In this document: piece after piece, positions 1 through 4,538 of the stretch
How the letters are laid out: each line of letters begins with the position of its first letter
Position numbering within the stretch: position 1 is the stretch's first letter
Notes under the pieces: model-generated
Database searches by the model: none
The model's input: only the letters and a program-made list of their open reading frames with translations
Told to the model about the DNA's origin: nothing
Translations under genes and position numbers: made by a program
Assembly: GCA_028706795.1 (NCBI GenBank)
Contig: JAQTVK010000028.1
Span: 1-8,836, forward strand
Length of the DNA stretch: 8,836 nucleotides
Source of the DNA: Candidatus Omnitrophota bacterium
Lineage (GTDB): Bacteria > Omnitrophota > Gorgyraeia > Pluralincolimonadales > Pluralincolimonadaceae
Direction: 5' to 3'

Positions 1-2
1 TA

Positions 3-140
3 CGCTCGGCGGATATGGGCGTCTTCCAGATAACGCCGGTCAATTCGACCGAGGTTTCGGACTGGGGCAGTAACGACACCTCATCCCTGGAGAAGAAAGT
101 TTTCGCTGTGGTACATGCGGATTTTGCGATAACGGAGTAA
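3..140 (+). CDS. 3' end of an unidentified protein-coding gene (partial)
   Basis: An open frame enters from the left edge and ends at a TAA at 138-140, giving 45 C-terminal residues that include the stretches MGVFQITPVNSTEVSDWGS and VFAVVHADFAITE. The frame has no internal stop, and a strong intrinsic terminator follows 28 bases after the stop, which supports a real gene end. I do not recognise the family. The tail is rich in Ser, Thr, Asp and Val, has no transmembrane segment and no cysteine, and would suit a soluble or exported beta-rich protein, but that is only an impression. The body of the gene lies outside the window, so function cannot be judged. Confidence 0.6.
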   Translation, partial: RSADMGVFQITPVNSTEVSDWGSNDTSSLEKKVFAVVHADFAITE

Positions 141-168
141 GCGAAGGGCCGCCAAAAATAGTTGAAAG

Positions 169-213
169 AAAATCCCTCCTTTCAGCGTCTATATAGCTAA
201 AGGAGGGATTTTT
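169..213 (+). terminator. Rho-independent terminator of the upstream gene
   Basis: The arms AAAATCCCTCCTTT (169-182) and AAAGGAGGGATTTT (199-212) are perfect reverse complements, 14 bp, separated by a 16-nt loop. The right arm runs into TTTTT at 209-213. The position 28 bases after the stop at 140 fits termination of the left-edge gene. It also insulates the toxin-antitoxin promoter that begins about 20 bases later. Confidence 0.85.
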
Positions 214-231
214 ATGGATATTAATTGCGCC

Positions 232-260
232 TTGACAGGAGTTAGCATATATGCTAACCT
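232..260 (+). promoter_or_regulatory. Promoter of the toxin-antitoxin operon
   Basis: A consensus -35 TTGACA lies at 232-237. After a 17-bp spacer comes the -10 candidate TAACCT at 255-260. Transcription would start near 267-268, only 2-3 bases before the toxin ATG at 270. The spacer is filled by the palindrome at 241-258, so a bound repressor would directly block polymerase. The -35 and spacing are strong, while the -10 is only a moderate match. Confidence 0.65.
241..258. promoter_or_regulatory. Perfect 18-bp palindromic operator candidate
   Basis: GTTAGCATA and TATGCTAAC are exact reverse complements with no central gap. The site occupies the spacer between the -35 and the -10 and overlaps the first four bases of the -10. 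Type II antitoxins with a helix-turn-helix commonly bind such palindromes as dimers to repress their own operon, and the downstream gene at 661 encodes such a protein. That this antitoxin binds here is inference from position and symmetry. Confidence 0.65.
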
Positions 261-269
261 TGTACTGCA

Positions 270-674
270 ATGAGGCCGCTGACAGAGGACTATATCTTCT
301 ATTGCGGCAATAAGATTGAGGTAGAGTTCTACTTTACTGAGGAAGGCGAAATACCGGCAAAAGAGTTCCTGGAGAGTATTAACGAAGCGAAGCTAATAGG
401 CAAGCTTATGGGCTATGCCAAATTGATTGCGGAGCAAGGCACATTATACGATGAGAAGAAATTCAGGATAGTTGCGAAAAAACAAAGAATGTACGAGTTT
501 AAGCCGATGGCTTTTAGATTTTTCAGTTTCTTTTCCGGCGGCAAATTAATAATTACAAACGGTTATATGAAAAAGTCACAAAAGGTAAAAAGAGAAGAAC
601 TTAATCGCGCGATCCGTTATAAAAATGATTACCTTTTTAGGGTAGAAAGGGGTGAATATTATGAAGAGGCCTAA
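270..674 (+). CDS. higB: HigB/RelE-superfamily toxin (phage Gp49-like)
   Basis: The 134-residue product has the hallmarks of the Gp49-like branch of RelE/ParE toxins. An N-terminal 'EFLESINEAKLIGKLMGYAKLI' helical region is followed by a strand-rich core (KFRIVAKKQRMYEFKP, FRFFSFFSGGKLIITNGY). The C-terminal signature is KKSQKVKREELNRAIRYKNDY, matching the family pattern in which a basic KK.QK..R.E segment precedes a helix. Family members are ribosome-dependent or free mRNA endonucleases that halt translation. Basic residues K103 and R108 lie in the conserved tail, but active-site assignment is not certain. The gene comes first, overlaps the antitoxin start by 14 bases, and has no Shine-Dalgarno sequence. 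Its ATG lies 2-3 bases from the predicted transcription start, suggesting leaderless translation. The base composition is AT-rich, consistent with acquisition by transfer. Confidence 0.8.
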   Translation: MRPLTEDYIFYCGNKIEVEFYFTEEGEIPAKEFLESINEAKLIGKLMGYAKLIAEQGTLYDEKKFRIVAKKQRMYEFKPMAFRFFSFFSGGKLIITNGYMKKSQKVKREELNRAIRYKNDYLFRVERGEYYEEA

Positions 675-951
675 GACATATTTTGACGTGCTAATGAAGA
701 ATGATAAGTTTAGGGAAGCATTTGAAAAGGAATATTCGAAAATCGTAATATCTGAGAAGATCGCAAAACTGAGAAAAGAGGCAAACCTGACACAGGAAGC
801 CCTTGCGAAAAAGATCCATACTACGAAATCGGCAATATCGCGTTATGAAAGCGCGAGTTATTCGGGCTATACTGTCTCGCTTCTCGAGAAGATCGCGTAT
901 GCTTGCGGGGCAAAAATGGATATTAATTTCAAAAGGCCGATTCATGTTTAA
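661..951 (+). CDS. higA: XRE-family HTH antitoxin (HigA-like)
   Basis: The product is 96 residues. An N-terminal tail (residues 1-28) includes the helix NDKFREAFEKEYSK and would be the likely toxin-neutralising region. It is followed by a classic XRE helix-turn-helix: ISEKIAKLRKEANLTQEALA, then KKIHTTKSAISRYES and a closing helix, SLLEKIAYACGAK. The recognition helix is around TTKSAISRYE. The start at ATG 661 is chosen because AAAGGGG (646-652) lies 8 bases upstream. A GTG at 652 would add three residues but lies on the ribosome site itself. The 14-base overlap with the toxin gene implies translational coupling. The protein presumably represses the operon through the palindrome at 241-258. 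Function is inferred from order, overlap and fold. Confidence 0.82.
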   Translation: MKRPKTYFDVLMKNDKFREAFEKEYSKIVISEKIAKLRKEANLTQEALAKKIHTTKSAISRYESASYSGYTVSLLEKIAYACGAKMDINFKRPIHV

Positions 952-965
952 CAGTATTTATGTAT

Positions 966-984
966 CCTCTTATAAATAAAGAGG
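966..984. repeat. Short inverted repeat after the antitoxin gene
   Basis: CCTCTT (966-971) pairs with AAGAGG (979-984) around the 7-nt loop ATAAATA. It lies 15 bases after the antitoxin stop. It lacks a following T-run, so a terminator role is doubtful. It may be the first member of the palindrome cluster that follows. Confidence 0.4.
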
Positions 985-991
985 TTGCAAT

Positions 992-1018
992 CTTGAGGTC
1001 ACAATTTGTGACCTCAAG
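992..1018. repeat. Perfect palindrome 1 of cluster
   Basis: CTTGAGGTCACAA (992-1004) and TTGTGACCTCAAG (1006-1018) are exact reverse complements around a single T, giving a 13-bp arm. The strand also encodes LRSQFVTSS in the ORF6N-like frame. The next palindrome starts immediately at 1019. Confidence 0.85.
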
Positions 1019-1043
1019 TTGATGTTCCAAAATGGAACATCAA
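1019..1043. repeat. Perfect palindrome 2 of cluster
   Basis: TTGATGTTCCA (1019-1029) and TGGAACATCAA (1033-1043) are exact reverse complements around AAA, giving an 11-bp arm. It abuts palindrome 1 with no spacer and has an unrelated sequence. Confidence 0.85.
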
Positions 1044-1048
1044 AAAGG

Positions 1049-1069
1049 AATGTGCAATAATTGCACATT
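1049..1069. repeat. Perfect palindrome 3 of cluster
   Basis: AATGTGCAAT (1049-1058) and ATTGCACATT (1060-1069) are exact reverse complements around a single A, giving a 10-bp arm. It starts five bases after palindrome 2. A weaker 5-bp inverted repeat (TTGCA/TGCAA, 1068-1081) bridges it to the next palindrome. Confidence 0.85.
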
Positions 1070-1080
1070 GCATGACTGCA

Positions 1081-1103
1081 ACTATTCGGAAATTCCGGAT
1101 AGT
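1081..1103. repeat. Near-perfect palindrome 4 of cluster
   Basis: ACTATTCGGAA (1081-1091) pairs with TTCCGGATAGT (1093-1103) around one A. Ten of 11 pairs are canonical and one is a T-G wobble (1086-1098). The wobble preserves RNA pairing, but a DNA dimer site would be slightly asymmetric. Confidence 0.8.
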
Positions 1104-1122
1104 CCGCATTAACATAAAGAAC

Positions 1123-1153
1123 TTGCGCAGCTAGTAAAAGAACATGGTAAAAT
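1123..1153 (+). promoter_or_regulatory. Possible extended -10 promoter for the 1207 gene
   Basis: TGGTAAAAT at 1145-1153 is an extended -10 motif (TGn followed by TAAAAT). A weak -35 candidate TTGCGC lies at 1123-1128 with a long 19-bp spacer. Start would be near 1160, leaving a leader of about 47 bases before the ATG at 1207. AT-rich sequence makes chance matches likely. Confidence 0.3.
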
Positions 1154-1206
1154 ATTAAAAGAGCACGGCTGACATATCACAGCCATCTATTAGCAAAGGA
1201 GAAGGA

Positions 1207-1545
1207 ATGAAGATCAGGAAATTAGCCATCAGCTTGACAGGGATCTTATTATTCGCGGCTTGCTGCGCTTACGCGGAAGATGAGTATTCAGATACCCCGA
1301 ACGATAATTCAGGAACGCAAGAAAACGTCGATAACCCGGAAACTGCAGATACTCCGGTAATAGAGAATAAAGACAATAAGGATATCGGCAAATCAGGTGA
1401 CAATACGCTCCCGCCGGAACCGACCACTGAACCCGTGGGAAAACATATCGACTCGCCCATCGAGGGAAGCGTCAACAACCCTGACGGGCCGGACGGAGGC
1501 AGCGTAACCACCGAGAGCGTAAATAATCCCGGGGATAAAGAATGA
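1207..1545 (+). CDS. Secreted acidic low-complexity protein, unknown function
   Basis: The 112-residue product starts with a Sec signal peptide. A basic n-region MKIRK is followed by a hydrophobic core, LAISLTGILLFAACC, and an AYA-E cleavage site after residue 23. C19 sits after FAA, so a lipoprotein reading is possible but the lipobox is poor. The mature part is disordered-looking, acidic, and built from Asn, Asp, Pro, Thr, Gly and Glu with loosely repeated NP/DNP units, such as SVNNPDGPDGGSV and SVNNPGDKE. It has no cysteine and no recognisable domain. The start is supported by AAAGGAG (1196-1202). Its stop overlaps the next start in an ATGA (1542-1545), so the two are translationally coupled. 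A linker-like envelope role with its membrane-bound neighbour is speculation. Confidence 0.7.
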   Translation: MKIRKLAISLTGILLFAACCAYAEDEYSDTPNDNSGTQENVDNPETADTPVIENKDNKDIGKSGDNTLPPEPTTEPVGKHIDSPIEGSVNNPDGPDGGSVTTESVNNPGDKE

Positions 1546-1982
1546 ACATAAATAAGATCCTAGCGAAAGAGGGGTTGATAATCATAGGGTTGGCCCTCGT
1601 ATTATATGCCATCCTGCATTTTCTTCCCGAGATGCCCGTTGTATATCCAAAATATAAATTGGAGTTCGTTAACGGGGAAACTTACACTATAAAGATACAT
1701 CCGGAGATCCGCAACGGCTTGAATTCCAGCGAGATCATCCAGGCGACCCTTAACCCGCCGCCAAAAGTCATCGAAGAACGGATAAAGGAATTCACCGAAG
1801 CGGCGCATATCAAATCCAAATTAAAATCAATAGCTTACGTAAATTCCGCGGCGGTCCGTTGCTATAGATTATTCTTTTCATTTTTCGGCAAATTTTTTGT
1901 TTTAAAAATACTTATCGTTTATTCAATTTTATTGCTTATCCGTTTTATAATCTGGTCGCTAAGGACGTTAAAAGGGAGATGA
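1542..1982 (+). CDS. Small two-helix membrane protein, unknown function
   Basis: The 146-residue product has an N-terminal hydrophobic segment at residues 11-29 (GLIIIGLALVLYAILHFL). A periplasmic-type loop of about 80 residues follows (YKLEFVNGETYTIKIHPEI, then NPPPKVIEERIKEF). A C-terminal hydrophobic stretch at about 118-140 ends in a basic tail, RTLKGR. I recall similar proteins with 'KILAREGL' starts and 'IRFI.W..RTLK' ends in Candidatus Omnitrophota genomes, where they are uncharacterised. This is memory, not a search. The start lies inside the previous gene's stop codon (ATGA). Its own stop overlaps another ATG at 1979-1981, implying a coupled third gene that is now broken. GC content is low. 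Confidence 0.7.
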   Translation: MNINKILAKEGLIIIGLALVLYAILHFLPEMPVVYPKYKLEFVNGETYTIKIHPEIRNGLNSSEIIQATLNPPPKVIEERIKEFTEAAHIKSKLKSIAYVNSAAVRCYRLFFSFFGKFFVLKILIVYSILLLIRFIIWSLRTLKGR

Positions 1983-2148
1983 TGGAATTCTTCGACGCCA
2001 CTATCATCCGGGCGGGCCGACTTTTCACAGTGACAGCGGGTTAAAAACGTATTATTCTATAGTCGCGGCCCCGAAAGAGTTAAACCCTGACTTGAAAGTC
2101 CGGGACTTGCAGGATTGGACCGAGATCGGCCTGAAACCGTTATTCTGA
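1972..2148 (+). pseudogene. Gene debris: C-terminal fragment of an unidentified protein
   Basis: An open frame runs from 1972 to a TGA at 2146-2148 and reads as real protein: HYHPGGPTFHSDSG, then GLKTYYSIVAAPKELNPDL, KVRDLQDWTEIGLKPLF. It has no ATG, GTG or TTG in its first 40 codons, so it cannot be translated independently as it stands. In the adjacent frame an ATG at 1979 overlaps the upstream stop as ATGA and reads MMEFFDATIIRAGRLFTVTAG before a TAA at 2042-2044. A single base lost near 2030-2042 would join that start to the GLKTYY tail. Either way the locus is broken. I do not recognise the family. Confidence 0.45.
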
Positions 2149-2160
2149 TAAGCAGGTTAA

Positions 2161-2709
2161 ATGAAGAATACTCTTTTAGGAATAAAGGTGATCGGCTGGC
2201 TATGCGTAATATCGGGTATCTTTGCCGGTATGGCCATATTCTGGCAAGAAGACTACGCAGTCTTAGGCATTACCTTTCTATTGAACCTTATTATAGGCAT
2301 AAATTTGTTAAGGAGGAAAGAGGCCGCAAGGAAATTCATGGTATTCCTTACCGCTCTTTCTATCGCAGCCGCTTTAATAGCCGCGCTTCTTGTCCCGAAT
2401 TTAATTTTGGATAGGGCAGAAAAATATCGCCAAAAAATGCATAGATACAAAGAGATCAGCGCAAAAATATCCGAATTGCAGAAAGAGAAGCCTGTAGATG
2501 AATATGAATTAGTGCCCCTGACAGTAGAAGCAAAAAGCCTCAAAATATTCTTAGACAGGTATCCTGAATATGAAAAGGCTATGGGTAAAATATATAAAAA
2601 TACTTTTGAACTGAATATGGCTAATATAATAGGGATATCGTATATGATGTTCATTGTTTATTATTTGACGCGCCCTTATGTAAAAGAAAAATTCAAAGAA
2701 AATGCCTAA
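2161..2709 (+). CDS. Four-helix integral membrane protein, unknown function
   Basis: The 182-residue product has hydrophobic segments at about 7-27, 32-50, 59-80 and 152-170. Between the third and fourth lies a charged helical stretch, residues 84-148 (AEKYRQKMHRYKEISAKISE and onward). The short loops and the positive RRKEAARK after helix 2 suggest an inner-membrane protein. No family motif is recognised. The ATG at 2161 follows AGCAGG (2151-2156) at short spacing, so initiation may be weak. The next gene's ATG at 2702 lies inside the last codons of this one, indicating translational coupling to the DUF2007-type gene. The AT-rich composition resembles the left part of the window more than the genes that follow. 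Confidence 0.65.
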   Translation: MKNTLLGIKVIGWLCVISGIFAGMAIFWQEDYAVLGITFLLNLIIGINLLRRKEAARKFMVFLTALSIAAALIAALLVPNLILDRAEKYRQKMHRYKEISAKISELQKEKPVDEYELVPLTVEAKSLKIFLDRYPEYEKAMGKIYKNTFELNMANIIGISYMMFIVYYLTRPYVKEKFKENA

Positions 2710-2941
2710 ATTGAAGCTCATGACCGTACTTAGCACCGGCGATCGCGGCGCAATAGCAATGGCGAAGTCGCTTATGGAAGCGGAGGGGATCAAGTATCTC
2801 GTCAAAAATGAAGCCGCGCAGGATTTGCTAGCTTATGGCGGTCTCGGCGGTTTTAACCCGATGGCCGGGCCTATCGAGATACAGGTCGCCGAAGAGGACG
2901 CGGAAGACGCGAGGAAGATCCTGGAAGAATTGGAGAAATAG
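2702..2941 (+). CDS. DUF2007-type small protein (putative signal-transducing)
   Basis: The 79-residue product matches the general pattern of the DUF2007 family. A first strand (LKLMTVLSTGDRG) precedes a helix carrying 'AKSLMEAEGIKYLVKNE'. A Gly-rich loop (YGGLGGFNPMAGP) is followed by a strand, IEIQVAEED, and a final helix, AEDARKILEELEK. Family members are about 70-80 residues, often fused or adjacent to membrane or zinc-ribbon proteins, and have no proven biochemical role. The gene overlaps the end of the membrane protein gene by 8 bases and ends three bases before the CDF transporter gene. It is therefore almost certainly co-transcribed with both. Confidence 0.75.
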   Translation: MPKLKLMTVLSTGDRGAIAMAKSLMEAEGIKYLVKNEAAQDLLAYGGLGGFNPMAGPIEIQVAEEDAEDARKILEELEK

Positions 2942-2944
2942 CGT

Positions 2945-3895
2945 ATGCCGACGCACGGGCATATAGACAGGCAGGAATACGTGATGCGCGCGGCTTTCGT
3001 GAGCCTCTGGTGCAATGTCGTCCTCTTTACATTCAAGGGCGCGGCGTTCCTGATCGTGCAATCCCTCGCCATAGCCACCGACTTCGCGATAACAGTAGTG
3101 GGGCTGAGCGTTTCGCTCATATTGTATTATTCGATGAAGCTCGCGAACCGCCCTGCCGACATCATGCATAATTACGGCTATGGCAAGATCGAGCACGTCT
3201 GCGAGGCGATCGAAGGCATAGTGCTGATAGGAATTGCCCTCGCGATGATCGGGCAGTCGGCGAAGTCGTTAATGCATCCTTCCCATGTGACCAACCCGTG
3301 GCTCGGCCTCGCGTCGAGCACCCTGAGCTTCACGCTGAATTTCGGAGGGGCGTATTACATCCTGAAGATGGGAAAGATAAGCGGCTCCCCGGCTGTGCGC
3401 GCCGAAGGTATCCATTATATGCTGGAAGGTTTCATATCCTCCGCTATCGCGGCCGCGTTCGTCATATCCATGATGCTGGTTTCCGCCGGCAAAGGCAATG
3501 CCGCGCTGTATGTCGACCCTACGGTGACGATACTCGTCAGCATCGCGATAGCGATACCTTCTTTCGGGATCGCGAAAGGCGCGTTCTTCAAGCTGCTCGA
3601 CGCCTCGATAGAAGAACCCAGCAAGATGGATGTCGTGGTTGCCCTCGCGCATAACGCCGACCTCTTCTGCAATTTCAGCGACATAAGGACGCGCGGCGCG
3701 GGCCACAAGAAATTCATAGACCTTAAGCTTACCCTGCCGGCGCAATTATCCTTTGCCGCGGCGAATAAGATAGCCAGGAAAGTCGAAAACGATATCATGT
3801 CCGCCGTGCCGGACAGCGAAGTATTCATAAAAATGGAAGCGTGCCTCCGGGACTGTGCTGTGCTTAAGGACGGCGGCGCTTGCCCGTTCGTATAA
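2945..3895 (+). CDS. Cation diffusion facilitator (CDF) family transporter with altered metal site
   Basis: The 316-residue product has the CDF layout. Six transmembrane segments lie at about 12-35, 41-62, 86-105, 118-140, 157-180 and 188-210, followed by a cytoplasmic C-terminal domain (about 225-298) with RTRGAGHKKFIDLKL. The family motif around 'YGxGKxE' is present as HNYGYGKIE (75-83), and DPTVT (191-195) opens the last helix. CDF proteins exchange divalent metals such as Zn, Fe or Mn for protons across the inner membrane. By comparison with the YiiP membrane site (DxxxD in helix 2, HxxxD in helix 5), this protein has D46 and T50, then H157 and E161. The usual second Asp is Thr, and the last Asp is Glu. 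The C-terminal tail carries three cysteines (C300, C304, C313). The start is supported by GGAG about 9 bases upstream. The substrate cannot be named. Confidence 0.85.
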   Translation: MPTHGHIDRQEYVMRAAFVSLWCNVVLFTFKGAAFLIVQSLAIATDFAITVVGLSVSLILYYSMKLANRPADIMHNYGYGKIEHVCEAIEGIVLIGIALAMIGQSAKSLMHPSHVTNPWLGLASSTLSFTLNFGGAYYILKMGKISGSPAVRAEGIHYMLEGFISSAIAAAFVISMMLVSAGKGNAALYVDPTVTILVSIAIAIPSFGIAKGAFFKLLDASIEEPSKMDVVVALAHNADLFCNFSDIRTRGAGHKKFIDLKLTLPAQLSFAAANKIARKVENDIMSAVPDSEVFIKMEACLRDCAVLKDGGACPFV

Positions 3896-4491
3896 TGGAT
3901 ATAATTACCCAAAAATTCAATGAATGGACCGAGGGGAAAGGGCCGAAAGAGGCGCGCATCTCGGTCTATGAGCATATCCGCGACATACCTTATGCCATAA
4001 TTGCCGCTATGCGCGATCCTAAGGTCGGGCCGGCGGCTCTCATCGAAAGGAATCGCGGTTCGTGCAATCCGAAACACGTGCTCCTCGCCGGGCTCTTCGG
4101 ACGTCTTGGGCTCGAGGTAAAATACGCGAATTACGCGTTTAATTGGGACGACCCCGCCGTAAAATACCCGCCGGAACTAAAAGCGCTTGTCAAAAAAATA
4201 CCGAACGGCAACCATCTTGCCGTCAAGGCGCTCATCGACGGCAGATGGGTCCTCGTCGACGCGACATGGGATCCGCCGCTTAAAAAAGCCGGTTTTCCGG
4301 TCAATGAGAGCTGGGACGGCGTAAGCGATACAAAAAATGCCGTCACGCCTGTTAGCGAAGTCCTCCACGACACTATAGAGGAGCGCGTCCAATACGATAC
4401 CGGCCTGCGCGGGCGTTATACCGAAGAGCAGAAGGCCGCCTACGCCGAATTTGTCGGGAAATTGAATGCCTGGCTTGAAGAATTACGGTGA
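3895..4491 (+). CDS. Small transglutaminase-fold (papain-like) protein
   Basis: The 198-residue product carries the transglutaminase-core triad. Cys57 lies in RGSCNPKHVLLAGLFGRLGL, which has the typical helix after the nucleophile. His107 is in NGNHLAVKALIDGRWVLVDA and Asp122 in VDATWDPPL. The family includes peptidases and amide-forming or amide-hydrolysing enzymes, and the reaction here is unknown. There is no signal peptide, so it is probably cytoplasmic. The ATG at 3895 overlaps the transporter's TAA by one base. A TTG at 3880 with AAGGA upstream would add five residues and is a less likely alternative. The stop TGA (4489-4491) lies inside REP-like element A, so the last codons may have been reset by its insertion. 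Confidence 0.8.
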   Translation: MDIITQKFNEWTEGKGPKEARISVYEHIRDIPYAIIAAMRDPKVGPAALIERNRGSCNPKHVLLAGLFGRLGLEVKYANYAFNWDDPAVKYPPELKALVKKIPNGNHLAVKALIDGRWVLVDATWDPPLKKAGFPVNESWDGVSDTKNAVTPVSEVLHDTIEERVQYDTGLRGRYTEEQKAAYAEFVGKLNAWLEELR

Positions 4492-4505
4492 CAGCTCACT
4501 TAATT
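4481..4505 (+). repeat. REP-like element, copy A
   Basis: The core GGTGACAGCTCACTTAATT is at 4487-4505, preceded by AATTAC. The 25-nt unit folds as a hairpin. AATTAAG-type bases pair with CTTAATT, then TGA pairs with TCA around CAGC, with one unpaired G. It provides the TGA of the transglutaminase gene. It is the inverted partner of copy B (24 of 25 positions match as reverse complement). Confidence 0.85.
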
Positions 4506-4538
4506 CATGACATGTTGGAAAAAATGGGGGTGCTATCG

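Larger units (their letters stand above)
960..1172 (+). pseudogene. Decayed ORF6N-domain gene remnant (tentative)
   Basis: One reading frame gives three runs separated by two stops, at 1020-1022 and 1110-1112. The first is MYPLINKEVAILRSQFVTSS, the second begins CSKMEHQKGMCNNC, and the third is HKELAQLVKEHGKILKEHG, ending at the TGA of 1170-1172. From memory of the ORF6N family (phage and bacterial DNA-associated proteins), 'EEV..LRSQ.VTSS' is the middle motif, and 'HKELAQ..' followed by a charged helix is the C-terminal region. Both occur here, in order and in the same frame. The central segment that should carry the YAFTEQGVAML core is missing and is replaced by palindromic sequence. No start with a ribosome site is present, so I read this as a remnant. 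The assignment rests on short matches and is tentative. Confidence 0.35.

Noticed and set aside
248..255. Alternative -10 box (TATGCT) inside the toxin-antitoxin operator
   Set aside because: It would lie only 12 bp from the TTGACA box, too short a spacer. TAACCT at 17 bp fits better.
966..1103. CRISPR array suggested by closely spaced palindromes
   Set aside because: The palindromes differ from one another in sequence and have almost no spacers, so there is no repeated unit.
1032..1112. Small Cys-containing ORF (MEHQKGMCNNCTLHDCN...) of 26 codons between palindromes
   Set aside because: It has no ribosome site and consists mostly of palindromic sequence. It lies in the same frame as the ORF6N-like remnant, so a zinc-knuckle peptide is not supported.
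1979..2044. Independent 21-codon gene starting at the ATGA overlap
   Set aside because: It is more simply the start of a frameshifted or deleted longer gene, since real-looking coding sequence resumes in the next frame.
2115..2414. Plus-strand open frame of 99 codons overlapping the four-helix membrane protein gene
   Set aside because: The overlapping frame encodes a coherent hydrophobic protein, while this one is Arg/Tyr-rich and lacks a ribosome site.
3880..3895. TTG start for the transglutaminase-fold protein
   Set aside because: AAGGA lies at suitable distance, but the ATG at 3895 overlaps the upstream stop in the usual coupled arrangement and removes only five unconserved residues. It is kept as an alternative.
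3415..4077. Minus-strand open frame (220 codons) across the transporter and transglutaminase genes
   Set aside because: It spans the junction of two convincingly coding plus-strand genes, and its translation shows no domain. It is a shadow of the GC-rich codons.
4488..4538. N-terminal extension of the pseudo-peptidase from an upstream ATG
   Set aside because: It would be encoded largely by element A and would place 17 residues before an otherwise standard signal peptide.
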